Position numbers and translations under genes: made by a program. Shown one piece after another: positions 1-8,636 of a stretch of 64,000 nucleotides of DNA. The notes below the pieces were generated by a model. It worked only from the letters and a program-made list of their open reading frames with translations, was not told the DNA's origin and searched no databases. This DNA is from Streptomyces noursei (GTDB lineage Bacteria > Actinomycetota > Actinomycetes > Streptomycetales > Streptomycetaceae): assembly GCF_001646665.1 (NCBI RefSeq), contig NZ_LWBU01000081.1, positions 47,360 to 111,359 on the forward strand, written 5' to 3'. Position 1 is the stretch's first letter. Every line of letters begins with the position of its first letter.

Positions 1-645
1 CAGCGCCTCGCAGCGCCGCTCGGCGAGCGGCTCGACGGCCTCGTCGCCGGGCCACGCGTCGAACCCGGTGATCGTGAAGCTGCCGGATATCTCGCCGTCG
101 TGGGGCCCGGCGCAGTCGACGATCGTCACGTCGGCGGAGCCCGCCTCGGCGATGCCGCCGGGGCTGTCGAAGCACTGCCCCTTGCGCAGGTCGAAGGTCG
201 ACCGCGTGCGGGACACCTCGTCGACGGCCTCCCGCATGCCGTCCGAGACGTCGCGGAACGTCCCGGTGGCGATTCCGGCCACCACCAGCAGCGTGCTGAC
301 CAGGGACAGGGCGATGCCCGTGACGGCCATGCCCGTGCCCCGCTCGCCGCGCTTCCTGATCCGGCCGAGGGCCAGCCCGCCCAGGACCATGCCGAGCGGC
401 GGCAGCACGCACACGATGCCGGTGACGAGGGCGGCGATGGCGAGCCCGTTGACGTTCGCCGCGGGCGGCGGGCCGGGCACACCGAACGGCGGGGGTGCCT
501 GGGGGTACGGCTGCCCGGGCGGGGGCCAGCCCTGGGGGGCGGCCTGGGGCGGGCCCTGGGGCGGGCTTGGAGGGGTGTCCTCTGAGGGTCCCTGGTGGGC
601 TCCCTGGGGCGGGCCCTGGGAGGGTCCCTGGGCGGACGGTTCCAC
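1..645 (-). CDS. DUF4190 membrane protein with septum-formation-like C-terminal domain, 3' end beyond window
   Basis: The GTG start at 645 follows AGGAG by 10 nt. The protein opens with about 70 residues rich in Pro, Gln and Gly. A DUF4190-type segment of two membrane helices follows (NGLAIAALVTGIVCVLPPLG, then a Gly/Arg turn, then a second hydrophobic stretch). The extracytoplasmic part begins with DLRKGQCFDSPGG and continues through VDCAGPHDGEISGSF; the paired cysteines and Cys-x-x-Pro-His pattern are typical of septum-formation-like (DUF4352/septum) domains of actinomycetes. The reading frame is still open at base 1, so the C-terminus is missing. The function is unknown; it is probably a cell-envelope protein. 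Confidence 0.75.
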   Translation of the reverse strand, partial: MEPSAQGPSQGPPQGAHQGPSEDTPPSPPQGPPQAAPQGWPPPGQPYPQAPPPFGVPGPPPAANVNGLAIAALVTGIVCVLPPLGMVLGGLALGRIRKRGERGTGMAVTGIALSLVSTLLVVAGIATGTFRDVSDGMREAVDEVSRTRSTFDLRKGQCFDSPGGIAEAGSADVTIVDCAGPHDGEISGSFTITGFDAWPGDEAVEPLAERRCEAL

Positions 646-774
646 GGTTCTCGGTGCTCCTGTCGGGGGCGGGGCGCATCGCACGCGTGCGCGGCTGGCG
701 CATCGTACGTGGTCGTCGGCAGGAGGCGGCACGGGGGAAGCACCGGGGTCCCGGCCCGCCGTCGGCGCAGCGGG

Positions 775-806
775 GAGGGGCGGCCGCCGTGTGGCGACCG
801 CCCCTC
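775..806 (-). terminator. Terminator-like hairpin after the S8 protease gene
   Basis: GAGGGGCGG and CCGCCCCTC pair around an inner CGCC/GGCG stem, 35 nt past the protease stop codon. No T-run is obvious, as is common in Streptomyces. Confidence 0.6.
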
Positions 807-840
807 TCTTCACTCACCCGGTGCTTCGCTCACCCGGTGC

Positions 841-2418
<1,578 letters not shown>

Positions 2419-2588
2419 GTGAGGGGTCCTCCTCATTGGTGGTGCGTTGCTGTGGGGGTTTGGACAGGTGCATGACAAACAGCGCCGCCGTGTACGCGGC
2501 GTTGCCCGAATTCGCCTGCCGAGCGAAAGATTGACCGATCCATAGGAATCCCACAAGGGTCCTGACGCGCCGGTAACAGCCCCGCCAC

Positions 2589-3713
2589 ATGAATGTCATG
2601 CTGGCTTTCATGACCCTTCCGGCGAACTACCGGTGCCCCCGTTGCGGTGCCCGATCGTCCGTATCGGCACTGACCTGGTGCTGCCCCGGGTGTCAGGGTC
2701 CCTGGGACCTGGATTTCCGTGCCGCGCCCGTACCCCTGGCGGCGCTGCCCGGCCGGACCGGTTCGCTCTGGCGCTACGAGGAGGCGCTGCCGCTCGCCGA
2801 CCCCGGCTGCTCCCTGGGCGAGGGCCGCACACCGCTCGTCCGGCTCACCGACACCGTCTCGGCCAAGCTCGACTTCCTCATGCCCACCCTGTCGTTCAAG
2901 GACCGGGGCGCCGTCATGCTCGCCGAACTCGCCCGCCGCCTCGGCCCCCGCCGCGTGATCGCCGACAGCAGCGGCAACGCGGGCACCGCCATGGCGGCCT
3001 ACTGCGCCCGCGCGGGCCTGGACTGCACCGTGTACGTCCCGGAGGGCACCTCCCCCAAGAAGCTGGAGCAGATCCGGGCGCACGGGGCACGGCTCACGGT
3101 CGTCCCCGGCGACCGCGAGGCCGCGGCACGGGCCGCCCGCGAGGCCGCCGGCGAACCGGGCACCTTCTACGCCTCGCACGTCCACAACCCCTTCTTCCTG
3201 CACGGCACGAAGACCTACGTGTACGAGCTGTGGGAGGACCTCGGCGGGCGGCTGCCCGACACCCTGGTCCTCCCGGTGGGCAACGGCACCCTCCTCCTGG
3301 GCGCCGCCCTCGCCACCGCCGAGCTGCACGCGCACGGCCTGATCCCGTCGCGCCCCGCCCTGGTCGCCGTGCAGGCGGAGGCCGTCGCGCCGCTGGCGGA
3401 GGCGTTCCGCGCGGGGGCCGGCGAACTGATCGCCCCCGCGCAGGCGCGCCCCACCCTCGCGGAGGGCATCGCCATCCCGAACCCCCCGCGGGCCCGCCAG
3501 ATCCTGCGGGCGGTACGGGAGTCGGGCGGCACGTTCCTCACGGTGACGGAGGACCGGATCCGGGCCGCCCAGCTCGACCTGGCCGCCCGCGGACTGTTCG
3601 TCGAGTCGACGGGCGTGGCGTGCTGGGCGGCGGTCCGCGCCCGCCCGCAGACCGGCAGCACGGTGGTCCCGCTGTGCGGCGCGGGCGCCAAGACGGGCCT
3701 GGCACCTGCCTGA
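2589..3713 (+). CDS. Threonine-synthase-like PLP-dependent enzyme
   Basis: This fold-type II PLP enzyme has 374 residues. The N-terminus has a zinc-ribbon-like Cys pattern (C16-x2-C19 and C32-x2-C35), as in archaeal-type threonine synthases. The Schiff-base lysine is K104 in LSFKDRG, followed by the SSGNAGTAMAAYCARAG substrate/phosphate loop and PVGNGTLLLG near residue 225. The family interconverts amino acids by beta- or gamma-elimination/replacement; threonine synthase from O-phosphohomoserine is the closest type, but the housekeeping thrC normally lies beside hom and thrB, so the substrate is open. No convincing Shine-Dalgarno is visible; ATG 2610 (MTLPANYRCP) is an alternative start. The CDS stands alone. 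Confidence 0.8.
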   Translation: MNVMLAFMTLPANYRCPRCGARSSVSALTWCCPGCQGPWDLDFRAAPVPLAALPGRTGSLWRYEEALPLADPGCSLGEGRTPLVRLTDTVSAKLDFLMPTLSFKDRGAVMLAELARRLGPRRVIADSSGNAGTAMAAYCARAGLDCTVYVPEGTSPKKLEQIRAHGARLTVVPGDREAAARAAREAAGEPGTFYASHVHNPFFLHGTKTYVYELWEDLGGRLPDTLVLPVGNGTLLLGAALATAELHAHGLIPSRPALVAVQAEAVAPLAEAFRAGAGELIAPAQARPTLAEGIAIPNPPRARQILRAVRESGGTFLTVTEDRIRAAQLDLAARGLFVESTGVACWAAVRARPQTGSTVVPLCGAGAKTGLAPA

Positions 3714-3796
3714 CCCGACGCCGCGCCGCCGGGCGCCGACGGGTGCAGCATGGAAGAGGGGCCGAAACCCAACAGCCAGCCGGAGGAGCGGGAGCC

Positions 3797-4045
3797 ATGG
3801 GCACGTACATGGACGTCCACCGAGGAATGAAGGGCATCACGTCGGACCAGCTGAGCGAGGCCCACCGGGCGGACCTGGCCATCGAGAAGGACGAAGGGGT
3901 GCACTTCGAGCACGCCTGGGCCGACCCGGAGTCGGGCACGGTCTACTGCCTGTCCACCGGCCCCTCGGCCGACGCGGTCCAGCGCATCCACGAACGCACC
4001 GGCCACGCGCCCGACGAGATCCACGAGGTGACCCTCACGGTCTGA
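3797..4045 (+). CDS. SCO4226-type (DUF4242) small nickel-binding family protein
   Basis: An 82-residue protein begins MGTYMDVHRGMKGITSDQLS, behind a strong GGAGGAG ribosome site. The pattern of His residues and the ferredoxin-like length match the DUF4242/SCO4226 family. The S. coelicolor founder of this family is a dimeric Ni-binding protein; metal binding here is inferred from the family. The His-rich EGVHFEHAWADPES and the downstream HERTGHAPDEIHEV supply candidate ligands. It lies 83 bp after the PLP gene and might be co-transcribed, but a separate promoter is equally possible. Confidence 0.75.
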   Translation: MGTYMDVHRGMKGITSDQLSEAHRADLAIEKDEGVHFEHAWADPESGTVYCLSTGPSADAVQRIHERTGHAPDEIHEVTLTV

Positions 4046-4287
4046 CCGCACACCCCGGACGCACGGCGGCCCCCGAGGGCCCGGGCGGGCGACCGGGCGA
4101 GCGCGGTCACGACCGCCACGGCCGCTGCCCGCCCCCGCCTCGGGCCGGTACTTCCGGCAGCGGGGCGGGCCCTGCGGGAGCCGGGACCTTCGACGCCGCC
4201 GCCGGGGCAGCAGTGCGGGATCACCGCACGGGGCCGGTGAGCCGGGTAGCTGTACATGGCGGAGTGCCGGGCGGTCCCCGGCCCGTC

Positions 4288-6471
4288 TCAGTCGGCTGCC
4301 GTCCGTGGCCGCCCGTCCGTCATGCCCAGGCGTACCTGCTCCTCCTCGACGATCCGGCGGGCCAGCTCGGTGTCCGACACGTCGACCGCGTCCGGCGTGG
4401 ACTCGGCCACGGCACTGCGGCGGGCGTAGGCGTCGAACAGCCGCGTCTTCTCCTCCAGCATCCTCACCATGCGCTCGTCCACTCCCCCGGTGGCGAGAAG
4501 TCGATGCACGTGCACCGACCTGACCTGGCCCATGCGGTGGGCCCGGGCCACCGCCTGGTGTTCGAGGGTCGGCTTGATCTGCGGTTCGCAGATGACGACG
4601 ACGGAGGCAGCCTGCATGTTGAGGCCGATACCGGCCGCCTGGATCTGCGCCAAAAGCACCGCCGGTCCCGGGACCCCGGCGAAGTCGTCGACGATCTGCT
4701 GCCGTCGCCCGGCCGGGACACTGCCGGTGAGCGGACCGAGCAGCGGGAGACCGGCGGTCGGGCCCGTCGCGAGCGCGGTCCCCACCACGTCCAGCACGTC
4801 CCTGAAGTGGGAGAAGACCACGGTCTTCTGCCCGTTCTCGCCGGCCTCCCGAACGATCTCCCTGAGGCGGTCGAGCTTGGCCGACTTCTCGGGGCGCGTG
4901 TACGCGGCCCTCCGCATCGCCATGAAGTTGCCCGCGCGCACGGCTTCGCGGTACGCCTCCTCGTCCGACGCGCTCAGTTCCTCCCACTCGTCGGTCCGCT
5001 GAAGACTCGGGAGTTCCGTCAGCACGTCCTCCTGATTGCGCCGCAGGTAGACCGGGGCGACGGCCTTGCGGAAGGCGACCGACCCGGCCAGGGCGTCCCG
5101 TTCGCCCAGGGAGTCCGCCACCCCCTCGTCGAGCATCCGGACCAGGTTGCGGAACTCCACGACCCGGTTCTCCATCGGGGTGCCGGTCATGAAGAGGCCG
5201 CGCTCACAACGTTCCGTCCACAGGGCCACCGCCTGGGACCGCTTGGTCTTGGGGTTCTTCACGCCGTGCGCCTCGTCGACGACGAGCAGGCCGACCTCCC
5301 CGCCGCCGGGTGCCGGGAATCCGCGCAGGGCTTCGAACGTGGTCACCGCCACCCCGCCCCTGCCCTTCCAGTCGGCGAACGCGCCGTGCCGGTCGGGACC
5401 GTGGAGCACCATCACGCGAAGGGCGCTGCGGGCCTCGATCTCGCGGGTCCAGTTCACCAGCACGCTCGCCGGACAGACGACCATGAAGTGGCTCTGCCCC
5501 TCGGCGGCCAGGTGGGCCAGCACGGCGATGGCCTGGATGGTCTTCCCGAGGCCCATCTCGTCGCCGAGTATCACCTTGCGCTGTGCGAGCGCGAACCGCG
5601 CGCCGAACGCCTGGTACCCACGCAGGGAGACCCGCCGGTGCGAGTCGTCGAGCTGCTGTGTCCGTACCCGCTCGGCGATCTCCTCGGGCAGGAACCCCTC
5701 GGCGGCCGCCGCGTCCGGCAGCCGCCCGGAGACCTCGGCGAGCAGGCTGTAGTACTCGGCGGAGCGGAGTTCGAAGTCCACCCATGCCGCGATGTCGGAC
5801 GACGATCCGCGGAGCAGGTCCACCGATGCCTGGGCGAGCAGCTCGGGCAGGCCGGCCTGCTCGGCCTCGTCCACCAGCGAGCGGATCCCGTCGACCGCCG
5901 CCAAGGCGCGCCCCTTCTTCTCCCGGCCGGCCAGCAGCATCCCGAAACGCCCGGCGGCGGGTCCCGCGTCGGCCAGCAGGGGGCCGAGCCGTTCCGACAG
6001 GGCTGTGGCCCGGTCCACCGCGCGCCGGGCGTCCGGGCCCGCCTCCACGAGCACGTGCAGGGCCGTGACGAGCGCGGTGGTGCTCGGCTCCGGCCGGTCC
6101 ACGTCGATGTGGACGGCCACCGTCTCGTGCACCGCCTCGGCGAGCCGGCGGGCGGCGGCGAGGATCTGGTCGACCGTGCGCTGCCCGACTCCCGGGATCT
6201 GCCGCAACCGGTAGGGACCCGCTTCGAGGACACCGCCCACGGTGCCGAGGCCGCTCTTCTCGACGTTGCCCAGCCGCAGGCGGCCTTCGGTGACGTCCTG
6301 CAGCCGTGCCACCGGGATGGCGCCGAGCTCCCGCGCGACCGCCGCGTCGTGGATCGGCTTCAGCGCCGCCCGCACCGCGTCGACCGCCGCACGGTGATCA
6401 CCGACCACTGCCCGCGCCGCCTCGTGCAGTCGCGCTCCCCTCGCGACCGCGTCCCGCTCACCACGCCCCAC
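4288..6471 (-). CDS. SNF2-family DEAD/DEAH-box helicase with N-terminal helix-hairpin-helix
   Basis: From the GTG at 6471 the product has 727 residues. The first third is Ala/Leu-rich helices with a helix-hairpin-helix at about 88-106 (RQIPGVGQRTVDQILAAARR). The SNF2 helicase core follows: Walker A GDEMGLGKT (about 304-311), motif Ia CPASVLVNW, motif II DEAH (about 399-402), motif III TGTPMEN, and C-terminal lobe motifs VFSHFRD and the QAVARAHRMGQ arginine-finger motif. SNF2-type ATPases translocate on duplex DNA; the HhH suggests non-specific DNA binding. An ATG at 6633 also opens the frame, but the codons between it and 6471 look noncoding (many AGG/AGA and A/T third positions). Its C-terminal ~75 codons recur, diverged, at 7597-7818. 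It lies outside the ychF att sites but next to two toxin-antitoxin pairs. Confidence 0.85.
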   Translation of the reverse strand: MGRGERDAVARGARLHEAARAVVGDHRAAVDAVRAALKPIHDAAVARELGAIPVARLQDVTEGRLRLGNVEKSGLGTVGGVLEAGPYRLRQIPGVGQRTVDQILAAARRLAEAVHETVAVHIDVDRPEPSTTALVTALHVLVEAGPDARRAVDRATALSERLGPLLADAGPAAGRFGMLLAGREKKGRALAAVDGIRSLVDEAEQAGLPELLAQASVDLLRGSSSDIAAWVDFELRSAEYYSLLAEVSGRLPDAAAAEGFLPEEIAERVRTQQLDDSHRRVSLRGYQAFGARFALAQRKVILGDEMGLGKTIQAIAVLAHLAAEGQSHFMVVCPASVLVNWTREIEARSALRVMVLHGPDRHGAFADWKGRGGVAVTTFEALRGFPAPGGGEVGLLVVDEAHGVKNPKTKRSQAVALWTERCERGLFMTGTPMENRVVEFRNLVRMLDEGVADSLGERDALAGSVAFRKAVAPVYLRRNQEDVLTELPSLQRTDEWEELSASDEEAYREAVRAGNFMAMRRAAYTRPEKSAKLDRLREIVREAGENGQKTVVFSHFRDVLDVVGTALATGPTAGLPLLGPLTGSVPAGRRQQIVDDFAGVPGPAVLLAQIQAAGIGLNMQAASVVVICEPQIKPTLEHQAVARAHRMGQVRSVHVHRLLATGGVDERMVRMLEEKTRLFDAYARRSAVAESTPDAVDVSDTELARRIVEEEQVRLGMTDGRPRTAAD

Positions 6472-6696
6472 GCGCCCCCGCCCCTCTCTCGCAGTCCCCG
6501 CATCCTCCCACCGCCCTCCGGCCTGGACGGGGTGCTCGTTCAGTCCGAACAAGGTGCCGGTGTCCCTGCGGACGGGGCCTGCATGACCTGCTCTGCCACA
6601 GGTCAGAGGCCCCCTGCGTGCGATTCCCCGCATGCGGGAGAAGCCGGCGCGGAGCAGTCGGGCCCTCAGGAGATATTCGGCTCCCCAGCCTTACGA

Positions 6697-6715
6697 CCAC
6701 CGGTAGCATTGGTGG
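6697..6715. promoter_or_regulatory. Leaderless promoter and inverted repeat before the RHH/PIN pair
   Basis: CCACC (6697-6701) and GGTGG (6711-6715) flank TAGCAT (6704-6709), a plausible -10 box. The -10 ends 7 nt before the ATG at 6717, so the mRNA should be leaderless. An inverted repeat over the -10 is what an autoregulating RHH antitoxin would bind; this is inference. Confidence 0.5.
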
Positions 6716-6716
6716 C

Positions 6717-6968
6717 ATGAGCGGTAGCAGGAAGTACTCCATCAGTCTGCCCGAGGACCTCGCCGAGGCCGTACGCGCCCACGTCGGCCCTGGCGGCTTC
6801 TCCGCCTACGTCGCCGAGGCCCTCGAACAGCGAGTCGCCATGGACAAGCTCCGGGAGATCGTCGCCGACTTCGAGACCGACAACGACGCTCTCACCCGCG
6901 AACAGGTCGAGGCCGCCCGGGCGCTGCTGCGCCACGACCACCGGCAGGCCGGCGGGGCCGCCGCCTGA
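6717..6968 (+). CDS. Ribbon-helix-helix (CopG-like) antitoxin
   Basis: An 83-residue protein. The start KYSISLPEDLAEAVRAHVG gives the beta strand plus first helix of a ribbon-helix-helix domain, and SAYVAEALEQRVAMDKLREI gives the second helix. The C-terminal, charged half (about 50-83) would wrap the toxin. The stop overlaps the next start in TGATG, so translation is coupled to the PIN-domain toxin. Antitoxins of this type neutralise the partner RNase and repress their own operon through the inverted repeat over the -10 region. Confidence 0.82.
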   Translation: MSGSRKYSISLPEDLAEAVRAHVGPGGFSAYVAEALEQRVAMDKLREIVADFETDNDALTREQVEAARALLRHDHRQAGGAAA

Positions 6969-7360
6969 TGCCCGGCACCCTCCTGCTCGACAGCGAAGGC
7001 CTCTCGAAGCTCTACCGCAAGGACCGCACCGTCGTGACTCTGGTCCAAGCGGCGTCGGAAGAGGGCATCCGCGTCGCCACCAGCGCCATGACCACTCTTG
7101 AGGCCGACTACGAGCGTGTCCACCCGGCCCGCATCACGTGGATCCTCTCCCGCGTCGACGTTTGCGACGTCACCAAGGAGATCACCGACCAGGCTGCCGC
7201 GCTTCTGCGCGCCCATCACCTCCACGGCCACAAGTACGCCATCGATGCCGCCTTCGCCGCCATCGCGCTCAACGCACCCCGGCCGGTCACTGTCCTCACG
7301 TCCGACCCCGAGGATCTGACACTCCTGTGCGGCCCTTCCGCGGAGGTCATCAAGGTCTGA
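6968..7360 (+). CDS. PIN-domain ribonuclease toxin (VapC-like)
   Basis: The 130-residue size is typical of VapC toxins. Acidic PIN residues are visible in order: D8 (LLLDSEGL), E in MTTLEADY (about 45), D in YAIDAAFAAIAL (about 98) and D in TSDPEDL (about 116). These bind Mg/Mn in an RNase active site that, in known VapC proteins, cuts tRNA or rRNA. It overlaps the antitoxin stop by one base. All four acidic positions are kept, so it appears intact and needs the antitoxin. An imperfect hairpin at 7441-7468 may end the operon. Confidence 0.85.
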   Translation: MPGTLLLDSEGLSKLYRKDRTVVTLVQAASEEGIRVATSAMTTLEADYERVHPARITWILSRVDVCDVTKEITDQAAALLRAHHLHGHKYAIDAAFAAIALNAPRPVTVLTSDPEDLTLLCGPSAEVIKV

Positions 7361-7440
7361 GGCAGTGTCACTGCCACGCCGACCGGACCTGCCACTGCCC
7401 CTCACCCCGGAGCGTGGACTCCCCGCGGACATGAGCTCAT

Positions 7441-7468
7441 GCCCGACCCGCCGGCAAGCGGGCCGGGC
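7441..7468 (+). terminator. Terminator-like hairpin after the PIN toxin
   Basis: GCCCGACCCGC and GCGGGCCGGGC pair with a single A/C mismatch around a CGGCAA loop, 80 nt past the toxin stop. It sits just left of the first att-like core. Confidence 0.5.
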
Positions 7469-7489
7469 ACGGTTCTTGCCGAACGTCAC

Positions 7490-7503
7490 ACGTTGAAGCG
7501 GAA
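7490..7503. other. att-like copy A of the ychF 3' end
   Basis: ACGTTGAAGCGGAA matches the end of ychF at 25955-25968. On the minus strand the copy reads TTC CGC TTC AAC GTG TGA, i.e. Phe-Arg-Phe-Asn-Val-stop. This is a complete YchF C-terminus with its own stop codon, and probably the oldest chromosomal junction. Confidence 0.75.
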
Positions 7504-7596
7504 TGCCTGAGCTCTGGCCCTGACCTGCGGCGGAGTCGCATGCCACGCGCTGAACAGGCATTTCCCCGTTGACGTGCGTCGGGTCCCGACGGTCGC

Positions 7597-7818
7597 TTAC
7601 GGGTGTCCTGCGGACTCTTTGCGGACCGCTCCCAGCCGCGCCTGCTCCTCCTCGACGATCTGGCGGGCCATCGCCGTGTCCGAGACGTCAACCGCATCCG
7701 GCGTCGACTCGGCGACCGCGCTCCGACGCGCGTACGCGTCGAACAGACGGGTCTTGTTCTTCAGCATTTTCACCATCCGCTCGTCCACCCCACGGGTGGC
7801 GAGCAGCCGGTGCACCTC
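7597..7818 (-). pseudogene. Fragment of an SNF2 helicase C-terminus
   Basis: The reading VHRLLATRGVDERMVKMLKN, continuing through KTRLFDAYARRSAVAEST to ARQIVEEEQARLGAV, parallels the last ~75 residues of the helicase encoded from 4288. Most residues are identical, with differences such as TR/TG, KN/EE and AMARQ/ELARR. Only the tail exists here: no ATPase motifs lie upstream, and homology stops at the yefM promoter. The many silent and some coding differences mean it is not a recent exact duplication; it could come from a related helicase carried by another element. Confidence 0.8.
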
Positions 7819-7874
7819 GCTGTGTCCCCGCATACTGCCACCGGTGCCCCCGGAGCGGACCGGGACCCGCGGCA

Positions 7875-7903
7875 TTGTGTACACATGGCACACTCGGTAC
7901 CCT
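7875..7903 (+). promoter_or_regulatory. yefM-relE promoter with TGTACA operator
   Basis: A -35 TTGTGT (7875-7880) and -10 TACCCT (7898-7903) are 17 bp apart, with the ATG 7 nt downstream, so the transcript should be leaderless. The perfect palindrome TGTGTACACA (7876-7885) overlaps the -35 and contains the TGTACA core known from YefM-YoeB operators, pointing to autorepression. Confidence 0.65.
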
Positions 7904-7909
7904 TGGGTC

Positions 7910-8176
7910 ATGACTCAGCCACCCATAGAGTCCATCCGCGACGTACGCGCTCACTTGGCCGAAGTCGTCGAACGGGCCGACCGCGACGACGTGCCCACTG
8001 TCATCACCCGTCGCGGCAAGCAGGTTGCCGCCGTGGTCTCGATCGAGGTGCTGCGCAAGTACCAGGAGTGGGAAGAGCGCGAGATCAACCGCATCATCGA
8101 CGAGCGCATGGCAAACCCGGCCGCCGGCGTCCCGATCGAGGACGTGATGAGGGAGACGCTGGCACGCAGTGAGTGA
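7910..8176 (+). CDS. Phd/YefM-family antitoxin
   Basis: This 88-residue protein begins IESIRDVRAHLAEVVERADR. The N-terminal fold includes the PTVITRRGKQVAAVVSIEVL segment, the standard Phd/YefM DNA-binding dimer domain. The C-terminal helix (YQEWEEREINRIIDERMANP) would lie across the toxin. The GTG of the toxin gene begins 8 bp before this stop, giving tight coupling. The ATG lies 7 nt after a good -10 box, so leaderless translation is likely. It neutralises the RelE-type toxin and probably represses its own promoter through the TGTACA palindrome. Confidence 0.88.
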   Translation: MTQPPIESIRDVRAHLAEVVERADRDDVPTVITRRGKQVAAVVSIEVLRKYQEWEEREINRIIDERMANPAAGVPIEDVMRETLARSE

Positions 8177-8432
8177 CTACCGCACGGTTTTCCGGCCCGA
8201 GGCCCAGGCGGAGCTGCGCAAGATCCCGCGTGACATGGCGCTTCGCATCCTGGCCAAACTGACGGAGCTGGAGAGCGACCCCTTCGGCTTCAACACCACC
8301 GCACTCGTATCCCAGCCCGAGCGCCGTCGCCTACGGGTCGGCGACTACCGTGTCGTCTACACGATCGACAACGGGGAGCTGGTGGTGTGGGTCGTACACG
8401 TCGGACACCGTTCCACGGTCTACGACACTTAG
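8169..8432 (+). CDS. RelE/ParE-family toxin
   Basis: Residues 1-87 fit a complete RelE/ParE fold: DYRTVFRPEAQAELRKIPRD (helix pair), LESDPFGFNTTALV, then RRRLRVGDYRVVYTIDNGEL and VVWVVHVGHRSTVYDT (four-strand sheet). Basic residues R and K along the sheet and the C-terminal HVGHRSTVY match ribosome-dependent mRNA interferases such as RelE. The start is GTG, overlapping yefM. A strong hairpin follows directly. The pair probably stabilises the DNA segment between att copies A and B. Confidence 0.88.
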   Translation: MSDYRTVFRPEAQAELRKIPRDMALRILAKLTELESDPFGFNTTALVSQPERRRLRVGDYRVVYTIDNGELVVWVVHVGHRSTVYDT

Positions 8433-8468
8433 CCGCTCCAGGTTCTGCGAACTGCTGCGGACAGCACA

Positions 8469-8502
8469 ACGGCCTGACCTGCTTTCTCGCAGGTCAGGCC
8501 GT
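8469..8502 (+). terminator. Strong terminator after relE
   Basis: A perfect 14-bp stem (ACGGCCTGACCTGC with its complement) around TTTCTC, followed by TTTGT. It separates the toxin operon from att copy B 19 bp further on. Confidence 0.85.
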
Positions 8503-8520
8503 TTGTCCACGTCCAATCAG

Positions 8521-8534
8521 ACGTTGAAGCGGAA
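8521..8534. other. att copy B: left junction of the large element
   Basis: ACGTTGAAGCGGAAC is shared with the end of ychF at 25955-25969. Read on the minus strand it gives TTC CGC TTC AAC GTC TGA, again Phe-Arg-Phe-Asn-Val-stop. The integrase gene ends about 100 bp away, as expected for an att site of the element. Confidence 0.8.
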
Positions 8535-8593
8535 CGTTCATGGAACCCCTTCCTTCCCAGTGTTCCCAAGGGTTTCTGCCCCTCGAAGGGGCG

Positions 8594-8635
8594 CAGGGTC
8601 AGCACCAAGTCAGCACCGTGTCGCCGGGTCAGCAC
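8594..8635. repeat. Arm-type site candidates, left end (three GTCAGCAC copies)
   Basis: GTCAGCAC occurs at 8598-8605, 8609-8616 and 8628-8635, directly after the integrase stop. The first two copies with their flanks form a 23-bp block (8594-8616) repeated exactly at 25804-25826 near the other end of the element. Spacing of 11 bp between copies puts them on one DNA face, as for integrase N-domain or excisionase binding. A small hairpin (8578-8592) precedes them. Confidence 0.65.
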
Positions 8636-8636
8636 G

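Larger units (their letters stand above)
7490..8534. mobile_element. Passenger element between att copies A and B (CIME-like)
   Basis: About 1.0 kb lies between two direct copies of the ychF 3' end. It contains the helicase-tail fragment and the YefM/RelE pair but no recombinase. Cis-mobilisable elements of this kind arise when one integrative element inserts beside another using the same target, or when an element loses its own genes. That origin is inference; the flanking copies are seen directly. Confidence 0.55.

Noticed and set aside
4046..4287. A fourth ychF att copy left of the helicase gene
   Set aside because: The core sequence was looked for in the interval up to 7489 and not found, so no older boundary of the island can be claimed.
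7819..7911. Treating the 7597 frame as a complete small gene starting at 7911
   Set aside because: The upstream part covers the yefM promoter and start codon and has no homology; only the helicase tail is real.
8521..8534. Attachment site in a tRNA gene
   Set aside because: No tRNA cloverleaf is found near any att copy; the cores match the ychF coding end instead.
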